Notes: a model not told the origin generated them from the letters alone. Positions 33,367 to 42,524 are shown, counted from the first letter of the stretch. The stretch is 45,484 nt of DNA from Bacteroidota bacterium (GCA_003045865.1 PZPB01000005.1:1-45484); one strand, 5' to 3'. Made by a program: numbers and translations.

Positions 33367-34335
33367 TTGAGTGAAAAAATTGTAAGAGTAGACCAAGTCG
33401 ATCCTATTGAAGTATATGGCGCTAATAATCGCTACCTCAATATCATCAAGACTTATTTCCCCGCCCTTAAGATTATTGCGCGCGGAGATCAAATTAAGGT
33501 CAATGGAGAGGAAAGCGAAATGACTCGTTTTGAAGACAAAATCGCCGAACTTATTGCGCATCTAAATCGCTTTAATTCTTTAAGCATTAACCAAGTAGAT
33601 CGCATAATGAAAGATGAAATGAAGGAAGAAAGCGATGAAAAAGGCAGTGCCGATTTAATCTTGCATGGCGTTAATGGTCAGGCTATTCGCGCCCGCACTT
33701 TAAACCAAAGGCGCATGATTAAGGCCATGGAAACCAATGACATTATGTTTGCTGTTGGCCCTGCGGGAACCGGGAAAACCTATACTGCTGTGGCCCTAGC
33801 CGTGGCCGCCCTAAAAAACAAGGAGATTAAGAAAATAATCCTCACACGCCCAGCGGTGGAAGCGGGTGAAAACCTAGGCTTTTTACCAGGCGATCTCAAA
33901 GAAAAGTTGGACCCCTATTTACAGCCACTTTACGATGGCTTACGCGATATGATACCCCCCGAAAAACTCTCTTATTACATGGAAAGCGGCACTATTCAAA
34001 TTGCACCGCTAGCCTTTATGCGCGGTCGAACCCTGGATCGTGCATTTGTAATTTTAGATGAGGCCCAGAATACCACGCGCAGTCAAATGAAGATGTTCCT
34101 TACCCGTATGGGCGCAAGTGCTAAATTTATCGTAACTGGCGATGTTAGCCAGATTGACCTTCCGCGCAAGCAGGCTTCTGGCCTAAAAGAAGCTTTGCGA
34201 ATTTTAGGAGACATAAAAGGAATCTCTAAAATTTTCCTCGACGAAAACGACGTGATTCGCCACCAATTAGTGAAAGATATTATTAGAGCTTACGATAAAG
34301 AAGAAAACGAGCATGACAACATTAGTAAAAACTAA
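33367..34335 (+). CDS. phoH: PhoH-family ATPase
   Basis: A 322-residue PhoH-like ATPase/nuclease-helicase family protein. It starts with TTG, the only start codon that yields the family-like N-terminus [24 protein letters not shown] codons further in would delete conserved sequence. A KH-like domain precedes the Walker A GPAGTGKT at 131-138; Walker B and helicase-like motifs are [10 protein letters not shown] and [11 protein letters not shown]. The family is tied to RNA metabolism and, in E. coli, to phosphate starvation. It overlaps purC by 23 nt, so expression is coupled. Confidence 0.94.
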   Translation: MSEKIVRVDQVDPIEVYGANNRYLNIIKTYFPALKIIARGDQIKVNGEESEMTRFEDKIAELIAHLNRFNSLSINQVDRIMKDEMKEESDEKGSADLILHGVNGQAIRARTLNQRRMIKAMETNDIMFAVGPAGTGKTYTAVALAVAALKNKEIKKIILTRPAVEAGENLGFLPGDLKEKLDPYLQPLYDGLRDMIPPEKLSYYMESGTIQIAPLAFMRGRTLDRAFVILDEAQNTTRSQMKMFLTRMGASAKFIVTGDVSQIDLPRKQASGLKEALRILGDIKGISKIFLDENDVIRHQLVKDIIRAYDKEENEHDNISKN

Positions 34336-35260
34336 TTTCCAATTTCCAACTCAAACCAATCTCTACAAAGGAAAAGTTAGAGATGTATATAGCCTTGGCA
34401 ACAATCTTTTAGCCATGATTGCTAGCGATAGGATTTCGGCTTTTGATGTGGTTTTACCCAAAGGCATCCCCGGCAAGGGACAAGTACTTAATCAAATTGC
34501 GAATTACTTTTTAGACGCTACTGCAGATTTGGTTCCTAATTGGAAAATTGCTCAGCCCGATCCCATGGTTACGGTAGGTCAATTGGCAAATCCCTTTAAG
34601 GTAGAAATGGTAATTCGCGGCTATTTAACCGGGCATGCTTGGCGCACTTATAAATCGGGAGTACGCATGCTTTGTGGCCTTAACCTTCCCGAGGGAATGA
34701 AAGAAAATCAGGCTTTCCCACAGCCCATTATCACCCCTACTACTAAAGCCGATTTGGGCACCCACGATGAAGACATCAGCCGAGAAGCCATTTTGGCGCA
34801 AGGCATTGTTAGCGAAGCTGATTATTTAGTTTTAGAAGATTACACTCGTAAGCTTTTTAAGCGCGGACAAGAAATGGCCGCCGAAAGAGGACTTATTTTA
34901 GTAGACACCAAATATGAATTTGGAAAAAACTCTACTGGCGAAATCATTTTAATTGATGAAATTCACACCCCCGATAGCAGCCGTTACTTTTATGCTGAAG
35001 GCTACGATGAAAAGCTAGCTCAAGGACAGGCGCAAAAGCAATTGAGTAAGGAATTTGTGCGCGAATGGCTGATGGAAAATGGCTTCCAAGGCAAAGACGG
35101 GCAAAGCGTTCCTGAAATGACAGAAGAATTTGTACTTTCAGTTTCGCAACGTTACCAAGAATTATTTGAGGCCATAACCGGCCAGGCTTTTATTTGGAAC
35201 GAAAGCGCTAATATTGAAGAGAGAATATACACTAATACGTTAAATTACTTAAACAACTAA
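34313..35260 (+). CDS. purC: Phosphoribosylaminoimidazole-succinocarboxamide synthase
   Basis: A 315-residue SAICAR synthetase that joins CAIR and aspartate with ATP in purine synthesis. Motifs seen: [30 protein letters not shown], the [14 protein letters not shown] region, [13 protein letters not shown] and [10 protein letters not shown] with [13 protein letters not shown]. The length is the longer bacterial/eukaryotic type. It begins inside the end of phoH (23-nt overlap) and is followed 1 nt later by a barrel gene. Confidence 0.97.
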   Translation: MTTLVKTNFQFPTQTNLYKGKVRDVYSLGNNLLAMIASDRISAFDVVLPKGIPGKGQVLNQIANYFLDATADLVPNWKIAQPDPMVTVGQLANPFKVEMVIRGYLTGHAWRTYKSGVRMLCGLNLPEGMKENQAFPQPIITPTTKADLGTHDEDISREAILAQGIVSEADYLVLEDYTRKLFKRGQEMAAERGLILVDTKYEFGKNSTGEIILIDEIHTPDSSRYFYAEGYDEKLAQGQAQKQLSKEFVREWLMENGFQGKDGQSVPEMTEEFVLSVSQRYQELFEAITGQAFIWNESANIEERIYTNTLNYLNN

Positions 35261-35261
35261 A

Positions 35262-35867
35262 ATGAAGAAAATACTTTTCGCCTTCAGCATACTGCTTAGC
35301 TTAAGTGCCAGTGCACAATTTGACTTTGGTTTAAGAGCCGGTGCAAGTCTGAGTAATCCTCGCATTGAAAATTTCAAAGGAATAACTACTATTAGCGACT
35401 TCCAATATGACGCTTCTGAACTTAGTTATCAAGCAGGAGTGTATGCTCGGGTCAAATTATTGGCTTTTTTCGTGCAAGGTGAGTTGTATTTCACAAAAAT
35501 AAATCAGTCGGCCAAGGCCTCTTTTACCGCATTAAATGTGCCTCCTAAAACCATCGACCTCAGCTATAGCAGAATCGATTTACCCATTCTTTTAGGACTA
35601 AAGATAGGACCGATACGCATTGTGGGCGGCCCAATGTTTAGCAGTAATTTTAATGATGTTTCCGGTAATCTCAACAATGATCTAAAAGCCGCTAGCCTTG
35701 GTTATCAAGTGGGTATAGGAGCTGAATTTAGCAAGTTATTTGTCGATCTGCGTTATGAATCAGGCTTAGGAAATATGGCCAATGCTGTGCTTATTGATAA
35801 CAGCAGCTACCAATCAGACATTAGAACTAACCAAATAATGCTTTGCTTAGGATTTGAATTATTCTAG
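35262..35867 (+). CDS. PorT-like outer-membrane beta-barrel protein
   Basis: A 201-residue exported protein with a signal peptide (MKKILFAFSILLSLSASAQ) and an 8-stranded barrel pattern: FDFGLRAGASLSNP, YSRIDLPILLGLKIGPIRIVGG, FVDLRYESGLGNM, ending IMLCLGFELF. It fits the outer-membrane barrel family PF13568 that contains PorT. PorT is part of the type IX secretion system, but many paralogues are not, so I do not assign the symbol. It follows purC by 1 nt and its end overlaps the convergent exonuclease by 4 bp. Confidence 0.8.
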   Translation: MKKILFAFSILLSLSASAQFDFGLRAGASLSNPRIENFKGITTISDFQYDASELSYQAGVYARVKLLAFFVQGELYFTKINQSAKASFTALNVPPKTIDLSYSRIDLPILLGLKIGPIRIVGGPMFSSNFNDVSGNLNNDLKAASLGYQVGIGAEFSKLFVDLRYESGLGNMANAVLIDNSSYQSDIRTNQIMLCLGFELF

Positions 35868-37114
35868 TTTTTAACAAGAATAAATTCACCCGTAAGAATC
35901 CCAAGCCGTAAAGCCTGATTATAGCTTTCTTCGCGGTCAATAGGGGTCATTAATTTTTCAATGCGATCCGCATGCGCCAATTGATCGTTTAGCTTGTAGT
36001 AAAAATACCCGCAAAGCGCTCCCTCTCGTACCACAAATACGGTATGTTCGGCGCTATTGCGACCCCTACCTTTAAAAAGTGTATTGTCAGGGAAATCGGC
36101 TAAAATATCACGCACTTCTTCACCTTTTTTGCCGCGTGCAATTCTTTGATACATGCGCAAGGCGCGTTCACCCGCTTTTAAGTTGGAGACCGTTAACCAA
36201 GGCTTTTTCTTTCCCGCTTCTTCCAAAGAAACAAGACTTAAACGAGGAGGTGTTTCGCGCTTATCCGCAAAAATGCCATATTTTTCTTTGCCGCTACTTA
36301 AGGTATTAAACGGAGGTTTAGCCTCTTTTAATTCTGACTCTCGTTTAACCTTGGCAATTAACCAATTACCAACGGCTTCAATTTTTAAGTTATGTACTTC
36401 CTCTTGTAACTTAAGGGACTTTACCGAACTACTTAAAAACAAACGATTTATAGAAGCTTTAATATTATCAGAAGCGCCCAAATAAAGCAATTTACCGTGG
36501 CGGTCATGCAAATAAAACAGCCCCCTATTATGTTTAATGGAGCGCTGTAAGTCATTAATTTTATCTTTTAAATAGTCGTTCTCTAAAATACTCTGCTCGA
36601 AAGAGCTAATCCCTTTTTGACGATCTTTCTCTCTTAAAATCTCAAAGAGTTCCAAGGTAGCGCGGGCATCACTTTCAGCTCGGTGCTTATTGGTGCGACT
36701 TAAGCCTAACTCATCGCACATCTTATCCAAGCCATAGCTTTTCAAATTAGGGATCAGTTCTTGGGCCAGCTTTATCGTATCTAAAGTTTTTCGTTCGAAA
36801 GTATAACCTAAGCGAGAAAATTCTTGCCGAAGCATGCGATAATCGAACTCTACATTATGACCAACAATAACTGCATCTTCCGTAATCTCTACCAGACGTT
36901 TTGCTACTTCATGAAAACGCGGTGCTCGTAGCAGCATTTTATCGGTAATTCCGGTCATTTTCGACACGTATGGTTGCACCCCACGATGAGGATGAACCAA
37001 GCTAATTAACTGGTCTACAATTTCTTCGCCATCATACCTAAAGGCCGCTATCTCAATCATGGCCTCCTTTCCAAAAGGTCCACCACTAGACTCTATGTCT
37101 ATTATACAGAACAT
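35864..37114 (-). CDS. DEDDh exonuclease fused to a GIY-YIG-like region
   Basis: A 416-residue protein. Residues 1-165 form a DnaQ-like 3'-5' exonuclease with Asp6, Glu8, Asp91, His144 and Asp149 of the DEDDh set. Residues about 198-280 (LFYLHDRHGKLLYLGAS) look like a UvrC/Cho-type GIY-YIG nuclease core with the GIY changed to LFY. The remaining C-terminal half is an uncharacterised helical region. This architecture resembles proofreading subunits or a Cho-like repair nuclease found in Bacteroidota. It is likely a repair enzyme; the main replicative epsilon role is not shown. Confidence 0.88.
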   Translation of the reverse strand: MFCIIDIESSGGPFGKEAMIEIAAFRYDGEEIVDQLISLVHPHRGVQPYVSKMTGITDKMLLRAPRFHEVAKRLVEITEDAVIVGHNVEFDYRMLRQEFSRLGYTFERKTLDTIKLAQELIPNLKSYGLDKMCDELGLSRTNKHRAESDARATLELFEILREKDRQKGISSFEQSILENDYLKDKINDLQRSIKHNRGLFYLHDRHGKLLYLGASDNIKASINRLFLSSSVKSLKLQEEVHNLKIEAVGNWLIAKVKRESELKEAKPPFNTLSSGKEKYGIFADKRETPPRLSLVSLEEAGKKKPWLTVSNLKAGERALRMYQRIARGKKGEEVRDILADFPDNTLFKGRGRNSAEHTVFVVREGALCGYFYYKLNDQLAHADRIEKLMTPIDREESYNQALRLGILTGEFILVKN

Positions 37115-37185
37115 GCCACGAAGTTACACGAATAAATCATTAAGAAAGAAGAACTGAAAAAGATATAGCTTTACTTTGTATTTGT

Positions 37186-39414
37186 ATGAGAAAATGGCTT
37201 CGCAGCATAGCGTTTATTATTTTACTACCAGCACTTATGCTGGGGCAAGATGCGTCAGACAAACCACCGCCGCAGATTATTAAAGCGGTAGAATTAAGAC
37301 TGGCTAATTTTAAGCAGTATCGACATTATTCCGCTCAATTTTTTGAAAGCTGCCGTGCCGAAATAAGTAATGTCCCCCTTTCCATTTGGCCCATATCTGG
37401 CACCTTAGTTCCCGCTAAAAAAGACAGGGGGATTGTTTATCGCAGTCAGGCTTTAATCGAAGCGAAATACTTCGACGATTTCCATTACGATCAGGATGTT
37501 CTTTTAAAAAGAGAGGCTGGCCATTTGCCCATTCCCAATTGGCATCAATTACCCGGATACGGATATGGCCTTTTACAAGAGCGCATCTACCTCAATCAAA
37601 CTTTCCACCGCGGATTTATTAGCCCTCTAAGTGAAGAAGGCCTAAGAATCTATCATTACCAAATCTTAGATTCCGCTTTCGCAGATGGCGATAAACGTTA
37701 CAATATTTCTTTCAAACCCAAAAAAGAAGAATACCCCGGGCTCAAAGGAAATATTTGGTTAATCGACTCTGTTTTCCTTCCCTTGGAAACAGATTTCGTA
37801 ATATCAGCTAACAACCAATTAGAATTACTAGACAGCATCTGCCTTGAGCAAAAATACCAGTGGCAAAAAGGAGAATATAAAATGCTTAGTCAAAATATTT
37901 CGCTGTACCTAAACCTATTTGGCTACCGCGGATCCTATCATATTGATCATGAGTTCTCTCAATTCGAATATTCCACTACACTCAGGGCCAATCAATTCGA
38001 CGCTTTGGTTTACCATCAGAGTAAAGATGACTTTAACTTAGATACTAACTATTGGCAAAATTCAGCGAGCAACCAACAGCATCAAAATTATTACGACAGC
38101 TTAAGTTTAAAAACACCTTTAGCCAAGCAATTTCGACTCTATGGTCGTCAGCGTTTAGAGCCTGAAAATTTTGTTCTCTATAAAAATTTATACCGCCATT
38201 ATACCATCCGCCATAATAATTGGTATACCGATCTACCTGCCTTTTATCGTAGCCTTGGTTTTAATGCGGTAGAAGGCCCTTACAGTAGATACGTTTTTAA
38301 GGTCGGGCACATTAAGGATCAGCAAGAATGGTATTTAGAAAGCCAGCTGCGATATGGCTTAGCCGATGCTCGCTTAAAACCGAGCTTCAGCTTAGCCCAT
38401 AATTCCGGCCATATAAAAAGTCGCAGTTTTATGCTTAAAGGTGGAACTGATTACCGCCAATTTAACGAAGATGAGCCCATTCTTCCTGTATTAAACACCA
38501 CCTACAACTTATTATTAGCGCGAAATTACCTCAACCTTTTTGGAAAAGATTATCTCTCCTTTCAGTATAATAGTCAACCTACTCCTGGCTTTTCCTTTAG
38601 CAGTAGTTTAGAATATGCTTATCGTTATCCCCTCTATAACAATACTAATTTCTCCCTCTTTAAGGCAGAGGCCGATTTTGATGATAATAACGATGATTTT
38701 GCAGAAAATATCTCTACCCAAGGATTCAGAGCGCATCAAGCTTTAAGCTTCGAATTAAACTTGAGCTATCAGTTTAAGCAGCTGTATGAAGTACGATATA
38801 AGCAACGCTTCCAAGATTTATACGATGGCCGCCGAAATTTACAGACTAGAGCACCAAAATTGTACTTCGATCTGCGAGCCGGGATACCAACAGCCTTCAG
38901 CGAAACCAATTATATATTTCAGCGCATTGGCCTACAAAACAGTTTCCGCTGGGGAAACATAGGCTTGTCCCAATTTGATATAAGTGCAGGCAGCTTTTTA
39001 CATTCCGAAAACTTACCCTTTATAGACTATCAACATTTTGATGGAGTACAAGTGTTTTTTTTACAACCCACTACAGACCGTTCTGCCATGATTAAGCAAT
39101 TTAGCAGTCTGCCTTATTATAATTATAGCACCAACGAGTCTTTCGTTGAGCTCCACTTCGAACATAATTTCGATGGAGCATTATTATCGCAAATAGACTT
39201 TATCCGTCCCTACAAAGTGCACAGCTTAATTGGCTTCAACTCTTTACACCTTAAAGATAGACGAGCGTTTATTGAGTTATTTTTTGGGCTAGACAATATC
39301 TTTAAGGTTTTGCGATTAGAGTTTGTGGCCGGGATTGATAATTTTCAATCCTTACGTCCCGCGATGCGTATAGGTTTTGACTTTAACTACGACTACTACA
39401 AAAGAAACCGCTGA
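37186..39414 (+). CDS. DUF5686 family outer-membrane protein
   Basis: A 742-residue exported protein with a signal peptide ending near LMLGQ (residue 21). The N-terminal region including the segment HRGFISPLSEEGLRIYHYQI and SVFLPLETDFVISANNQLELL matches DUF5686 proteins, which in Bacteroidota often have a carboxypeptidase-like domain first; here that domain is missing and the protein begins with a helical segment. The C-terminal half has many amphipathic strands (LRYGLADARLKPSFSL, MRIGFDFNYDYYKR) and is probably a large outer-membrane barrel. Function is unknown. Divergent from the exonuclease, 71 bp apart. Confidence 0.8.
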   Translation: MRKWLRSIAFIILLPALMLGQDASDKPPPQIIKAVELRLANFKQYRHYSAQFFESCRAEISNVPLSIWPISGTLVPAKKDRGIVYRSQALIEAKYFDDFHYDQDVLLKREAGHLPIPNWHQLPGYGYGLLQERIYLNQTFHRGFISPLSEEGLRIYHYQILDSAFADGDKRYNISFKPKKEEYPGLKGNIWLIDSVFLPLETDFVISANNQLELLDSICLEQKYQWQKGEYKMLSQNISLYLNLFGYRGSYHIDHEFSQFEYSTTLRANQFDALVYHQSKDDFNLDTNYWQNSASNQQHQNYYDSLSLKTPLAKQFRLYGRQRLEPENFVLYKNLYRHYTIRHNNWYTDLPAFYRSLGFNAVEGPYSRYVFKVGHIKDQQEWYLESQLRYGLADARLKPSFSLAHNSGHIKSRSFMLKGGTDYRQFNEDEPILPVLNTTYNLLLARNYLNLFGKDYLSFQYNSQPTPGFSFSSSLEYAYRYPLYNNTNFSLFKAEADFDDNNDDFAENISTQGFRAHQALSFELNLSYQFKQLYEVRYKQRFQDLYDGRRNLQTRAPKLYFDLRAGIPTAFSETNYIFQRIGLQNSFRWGNIGLSQFDISAGSFLHSENLPFIDYQHFDGVQVFFLQPTTDRSAMIKQFSSLPYYNYSTNESFVELHFEHNFDGALLSQIDFIRPYKVHSLIGFNSLHLKDRRAFIELFFGLDNIFKVLRLEFVAGIDNFQSLRPAMRIGFDFNYDYYKRNR

Positions 39415-39469
39415 TACTAGGCCAACTATGGCCAAAATTTAAGCGTTAAGGAAATATATTGACCGCCCT

Positions 39470-39982
39470 ATGAAATACCTTAAAATTGTTTTTATTAACC
39501 TCTTGCTTTTCGGATTAGGCTCTTGTGACTACCGGTATGGAGGTGAACCTTATTACGATTATAATTCACAATATACACCCGTAATTATGGATCGGGCGGA
39601 CCTCGAACAGTCCATTAGAATAATCGGCCCAAGGGAAATCAAAGACTTCGGAAAAATTTACATTAAAGATTCCCTTCTTTTCATTAATGAAAAGTTCGAA
39701 GGCATACATGTGGTTGACAACAGTGACCCAAGCAATCCAGAGAATTTAGCCTTCATAGTTATTCCCGGAAATATTGACATCAGTATTTTAAACGATGTGA
39801 TTTATGCCGACAATGCGGTAGATCTGATCGCAATTAAGTACACTGGAGATAGCGTAATAGTAATAGACCGCAATAGAAATATTTTCCCCGAGCTACCCGC
39901 GCCCGAAGGCCAATATTACTCGTATGAAGGCAGTGATGATCGTCCTGAGAATAGCGTAATCGTAAAATGGATCTTAAAATGA
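39470..39982 (+). CDS. LVIVD-like lipoprotein A
   Basis: A 170-residue lipoprotein, signal peptide MKYLKIVFINLLLFGLGSC with Cys19. Mature residues about 60-130 contain beta-propeller-like repeats: IYIKDSLLFINEKFEGIHVVDNSDPSNPENL and VIYADNAVDLIAIKYTGDSVIVIDR, similar to the LVIVD repeat. It is shorter than a complete propeller, so it could pair with its neighbour. The TGA overlaps the next ATG (ATGA), so the two lipoproteins are made together. I recall a similar lipoprotein pair in other Bacteroidota, but with no known role. Confidence 0.8.
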   Translation: MKYLKIVFINLLLFGLGSCDYRYGGEPYYDYNSQYTPVIMDRADLEQSIRIIGPREIKDFGKIYIKDSLLFINEKFEGIHVVDNSDPSNPENLAFIVIPGNIDISILNDVIYADNAVDLIAIKYTGDSVIVIDRNRNIFPELPAPEGQYYSYEGSDDRPENSVIVKWILK

Positions 39983-40713
39983 AAAAGCTACTAATTATCC
40001 TATTCACTACAATTTTAGTAACGTCTTGTGATAGCTCGGAGAGTGTTGGAACAAACTCTTCAGGCATTGGTCAAGGAGGAAGCTTAGCTCGTTTCGCAGT
40101 AGCCAATGGCCATCTTTATACGGTTAACAATAATGAGGTAAGTGTTTTCAGTTTGGCTAATCCCGAAAACCCCGTGCAGCTAAGTCGCTTAAATATAAGC
40201 GCAATTGGTGAGACTATTTTCCCCTTAGGTGACTCTACTATTTTTATTGGTACTACTTCAGGAATGTATATTTATGATGTAAGCGATGCACCCGCAATGA
40301 CCCTGCTGAGTAACTATAGACACGTTGTTTCCTGCGACCCGGTAGTTGCAAACGCTAATTTCGCCTATGTTACTTTGCGAACGGAAAGCAATAATTTCAA
40401 CTGTGCTCGTGGAGTTAATCAGCTGGACATTATTAATATTCAAGATCTTAGTAACCCGATATTAATAAGCAGTTTCCCTTTAATACAACCCAAGGGCTTA
40501 GGCCTTTACGGCGACACCCTGCTAATTTGCGACAAAGGCTTAAAGGTATTCGATGTAAGCAACCCTAACTCCTTAGTACTTTTAGATGCCGATGAAGATT
40601 TTGACGCAGTAGACATTATTCCTAATGGTAATTTAATGATCACAGTATCAGAGTCTGGCTTAAAACAATATCGCTATAAAAATGGCAAACTCAACTTTTT
40701 AAGTGCCTTATGA
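39979..40713 (+). CDS. LVIVD-like lipoprotein B
   Basis: A 244-residue lipoprotein with signal peptide MKKLLIILFTTILVTSC and Cys17. It has several LVIVD-like blades: LARFAVANGHLYTVNNNEVSVF, MYIYDVSDAPAMTLLSNY, NQLDIINIQDLSNPILISSF and GLKVFDVSNPNSLVLL. I set the start at 39979, where ATGA overlaps the preceding stop and a normal signal peptide begins; a codon at 39967 would only add four residues. Its own stop overlaps the next start, again ATGA. A separate lipobox shows that it is not a frameshifted half of lipoprotein A. Confidence 0.82.
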   Translation: MKKLLIILFTTILVTSCDSSESVGTNSSGIGQGGSLARFAVANGHLYTVNNNEVSVFSLANPENPVQLSRLNISAIGETIFPLGDSTIFIGTTSGMYIYDVSDAPAMTLLSNYRHVVSCDPVVANANFAYVTLRTESNNFNCARGVNQLDIINIQDLSNPILISSFPLIQPKGLGLYGDTLLICDKGLKVFDVSNPNSLVLLDADEDFDAVDIIPNGNLMITVSESGLKQYRYKNGKLNFLSAL

Positions 40714-41387
40714 AAAAGCTAATATTTATTCTCTTTATAAGCCTTTTTAGCCTTCAAGTAGTCGGGCAACTTTCTGATTCAGCCAGGTTTAAACCCACCT
40801 TTTGGGAAATTGGCTGGGTTTCCAGCGATGTTTTTATTGGAGCCCTCTCAGCAGATGTTGTGCTGGGCTTCAGGCATAACCAAGGTATTGGCATCAGAAC
40901 AACTCTTACACAAGATTATTTTTTCTCTGATAACCTGTATGGGTTATACGAGAATAGCAATTTCGTTTATCGCGGAGGAATCTTCCATAAAATTTATTTT
41001 GATAATAGCAGAAATCGCAAAATAACCCTGAGACATGGTCCTAGAATAAGGTACAGCGAATACTCTTATCAAAGAGAGGATTGGATTGAGTTTGAAAACT
41101 TGGGAAACACTCAATACCGCTATGGCACTGTTAATCTGCAAGACCGTAACCTTGAATTAGGCTATGAATTGATAATAGGCCTTCAGCAACGTTACAACAA
41201 CCTATTTTTTTTAGAATACTATGTAGGTCTGAGTTACATGGATTTTGTAAGAACTAATTCCACCGAATATACTTTAAGCGAATTGCGCAATAATGGCGCG
41301 AGCGACTTTGGATACTATTCTGGGATTTTACCCAACCAAGCCCAATTAGTTTTAGGAGTGGTACTTGGATTTAGAAAATCATCTTAA
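40710..41387 (+). CDS. Outer-membrane beta-barrel protein coupled to the LVIVD lipoproteins
   Basis: A 225-residue exported protein, signal peptide MKKLIFILFISLFSLQVVGQ. The body shows amphipathic strands (VVLGFRHNQGIGIRTTLTQ, RKITLRHGPRIRYSEYSY, LELGYELIIGLQQRYNN) and ends AQLVLGVVLGFRKSS, as expected of a small outer-membrane barrel. Its ATG overlaps the stop of lipoprotein B. The strict coupling of two lipoproteins and a barrel suggests a small outer-membrane complex, an inference only. It converges with the YggS gene, leaving a 2-bp gap. Confidence 0.78.
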   Translation: MKKLIFILFISLFSLQVVGQLSDSARFKPTFWEIGWVSSDVFIGALSADVVLGFRHNQGIGIRTTLTQDYFFSDNLYGLYENSNFVYRGGIFHKIYFDNSRNRKITLRHGPRIRYSEYSYQREDWIEFENLGNTQYRYGTVNLQDRNLELGYELIIGLQQRYNNLFFLEYYVGLSYMDFVRTNSTEYTLSELRNNGASDFGYYSGILPNQAQLVLGVVLGFRKSS

Positions 41388-41389
41388 AC

Positions 41390-42046
41390 CTAATTTCTAC
41401 CTCCGAAAATTTTTGTCCCAACTCTTATCATATTCGAACCCTGCTCTATGGCAAGTGGATAGTCTCCACTCATGCCCATGCTAAGGATATTAAACTCTTC
41501 CTTACCTAGAAGGGCCTTTGTTTCTTTATAGAAGTTTGCTAAGCCACTAAATTCTCTTAGCAACTGCTCCTTATTATCTGTAAAAGTAGCCATCCCCATA
41601 AGGCCTCTAACTTTTACATTAGGATAAACTTGCTTAAGATCCTTTTGAAATAAGGACTTAGCTTCATCATAATCAAAACCGAATTTACTATCCTCTTCGG
41701 CTATATGAATCTGCACTAAGCAATCTATTACGCGCTCGCATTTAGCCGCTTCCTTATTCAAAGCCTTTAAACGCTTTTCTTTATCCATACCATGCACCAA
41801 AGAAACGAAGGGTGCCATGTACTTTATTTTATTATCCTGCACATGGCCGATCATATGCCAAAAGATATCTTTAGGTAAGGCCTCATACTTCTCCGCCATC
41901 TCCTGAATCTTGTTCTCACCGAAATGCCTTTGCCCAGTTTCATAAGCCTCTTTTACCGCTTCAACGGGCTTGGTTTTAGAAACCGCAATTAACTGCACTT
42001 CTTGCGGAAGCGATTTTAATAGAGACTGTAAATTTTCCTTTATCAT
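41390..42046 (-). CDS. YggS-family pyridoxal phosphate homeostasis protein
   Basis: A 218-residue cytoplasmic single-domain PLP-binding protein of the YggS/PROSC family. Lys24 in IAVSKTKPVEAVKEAY is the expected PLP lysine; IQEMAEKYEALPKDIFWHMIGHVQDNK, VRGLMGMATF and the phosphate-binding LSMGMSGDYPLAIEQGSNMIRVGTKIFG are hallmarks. It balances PLP and amino-acid pools and has no proven enzymatic activity. I place the start at MIKENLQSLL (42046); eleven more upstream codons have no support. Confidence 0.94.
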   Translation of the reverse strand: MIKENLQSLLKSLPQEVQLIAVSKTKPVEAVKEAYETGQRHFGENKIQEMAEKYEALPKDIFWHMIGHVQDNKIKYMAPFVSLVHGMDKEKRLKALNKEAAKCERVIDCLVQIHIAEEDSKFGFDYDEAKSLFQKDLKQVYPNVKVRGLMGMATFTDNKEQLLREFSGLANFYKETKALLGKEEFNILSMGMSGDYPLAIEQGSNMIRVGTKIFGGRN

Positions 42047-42082
42047 CTTGTTGAACTTTCGGCAAAGGTTATAAAACAAAAA

Positions 42083-42104
42083 AGCCTCTCCAAAAGGAAA
42101 GGCT
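42083..42104 (-). terminator. Intrinsic terminator after rpsT
   Basis: A 9-bp stem (AGCCTTTCC with GGAGAGGCT on the minus strand, one G-U pair) and a 4-nt loop, followed by a run of T. It lies 22 bp beyond the rpsT stop and closes the tRNA-Glu/rpsT unit before the YggS gene. Confidence 0.85.
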
Positions 42105-42126
42105 CTTAATGTGTTCGAGAGAATGA

Positions 42127-42381
42127 TTAACCAATAGCGTTAACGTGAACCGTTAAACTAGACTTTAAATTAGCCGCTTTGTTAGAATGTATAATATTCT
42201 TCTTAGCCAGTTTATCAATCATACTTAATACTTCTGGAAGACGTTTTTCGGCAGCTGCCTTATCTTCTTCTAAGCGAAGTACGCGCATTGCATTACGAGC
42301 AGTTTTGTGCTGGTAACGATTTAAATCTCTTTTCTTTTCGTCAGAGCGAACTCTTTTTAACGCCGATTTGTGGTTTGCCAT
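42127..42381 (-). CDS. rpsT: 30S ribosomal protein S20
   Basis: An 84-residue basic protein that binds 16S rRNA early in 30S assembly. MANHKSALKRVRSDEKKR at the start and IDKLAKKNIIHSNKAANLKSSL near the end are diagnostic. Its ATG is only 13 nt after the 3' end of the tRNA-Glu gene, so both are likely in one transcript and tRNA processing would create the mRNA 5' end. A strong terminator follows. Confidence 0.97.
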   Translation of the reverse strand: MANHKSALKRVRSDEKKRDLNRYQHKTARNAMRVLRLEEDKAAAEKRLPEVLSMIDKLAKKNIIHSNKAANLKSSLTVHVNAIG

Positions 42382-42394
42382 ATCTTTTATATTG

Positions 42395-42466
42395 CAGCCC
42401 CTAGGAGAATCGAACTCCTCTTTCCAGGATGAAAACCTGGCGTCCTAACCGATAGACGAAGGGGCC
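42395..42466 (-). tRNA. tRNA-Glu (anticodon UUC)
   Basis: The minus strand folds as a 72-nt tRNA. The acceptor stem is GGCCCCU with AGGGGCU (G1-U72 at the end). The anticodon stem-loop CCAGGTTTTCATCCTGG has anticodon TTC, and the T arm has the TTCGATT loop. It reads glutamate codons GAA and GAG. The 3' CCA is not encoded (G73 is followed by CAAT). A consensus promoter stands upstream and rpsT follows directly. Confidence 0.95.
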
Positions 42467-42493
42467 TTATGTGTACCGTTTATTTTGGGTTTG

Positions 42494-42524
42494 CAAATGT
42501 AAGAGCATTTTTAATTTCTGCAAA
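42494..42524 (-). promoter_or_regulatory. Consensus promoter for tRNA-Glu/rpsT
   Basis: On the minus strand TTTG at 42524-42521 and TACATTTG at 42501-42494 are separated by 19 nt, a full match to the Bacteroidota TTTG-N19-TAnnTTTG promoter. It is 27 nt upstream of the mature tRNA 5' end. This is the best promoter in the window. Confidence 0.75.

Noticed and set aside
39470-40713. One LVIVD gene split by a frameshift
   Set aside because: Both halves have complete signal peptides with lipoboxes and a normal ATGA junction, so they are two genes.
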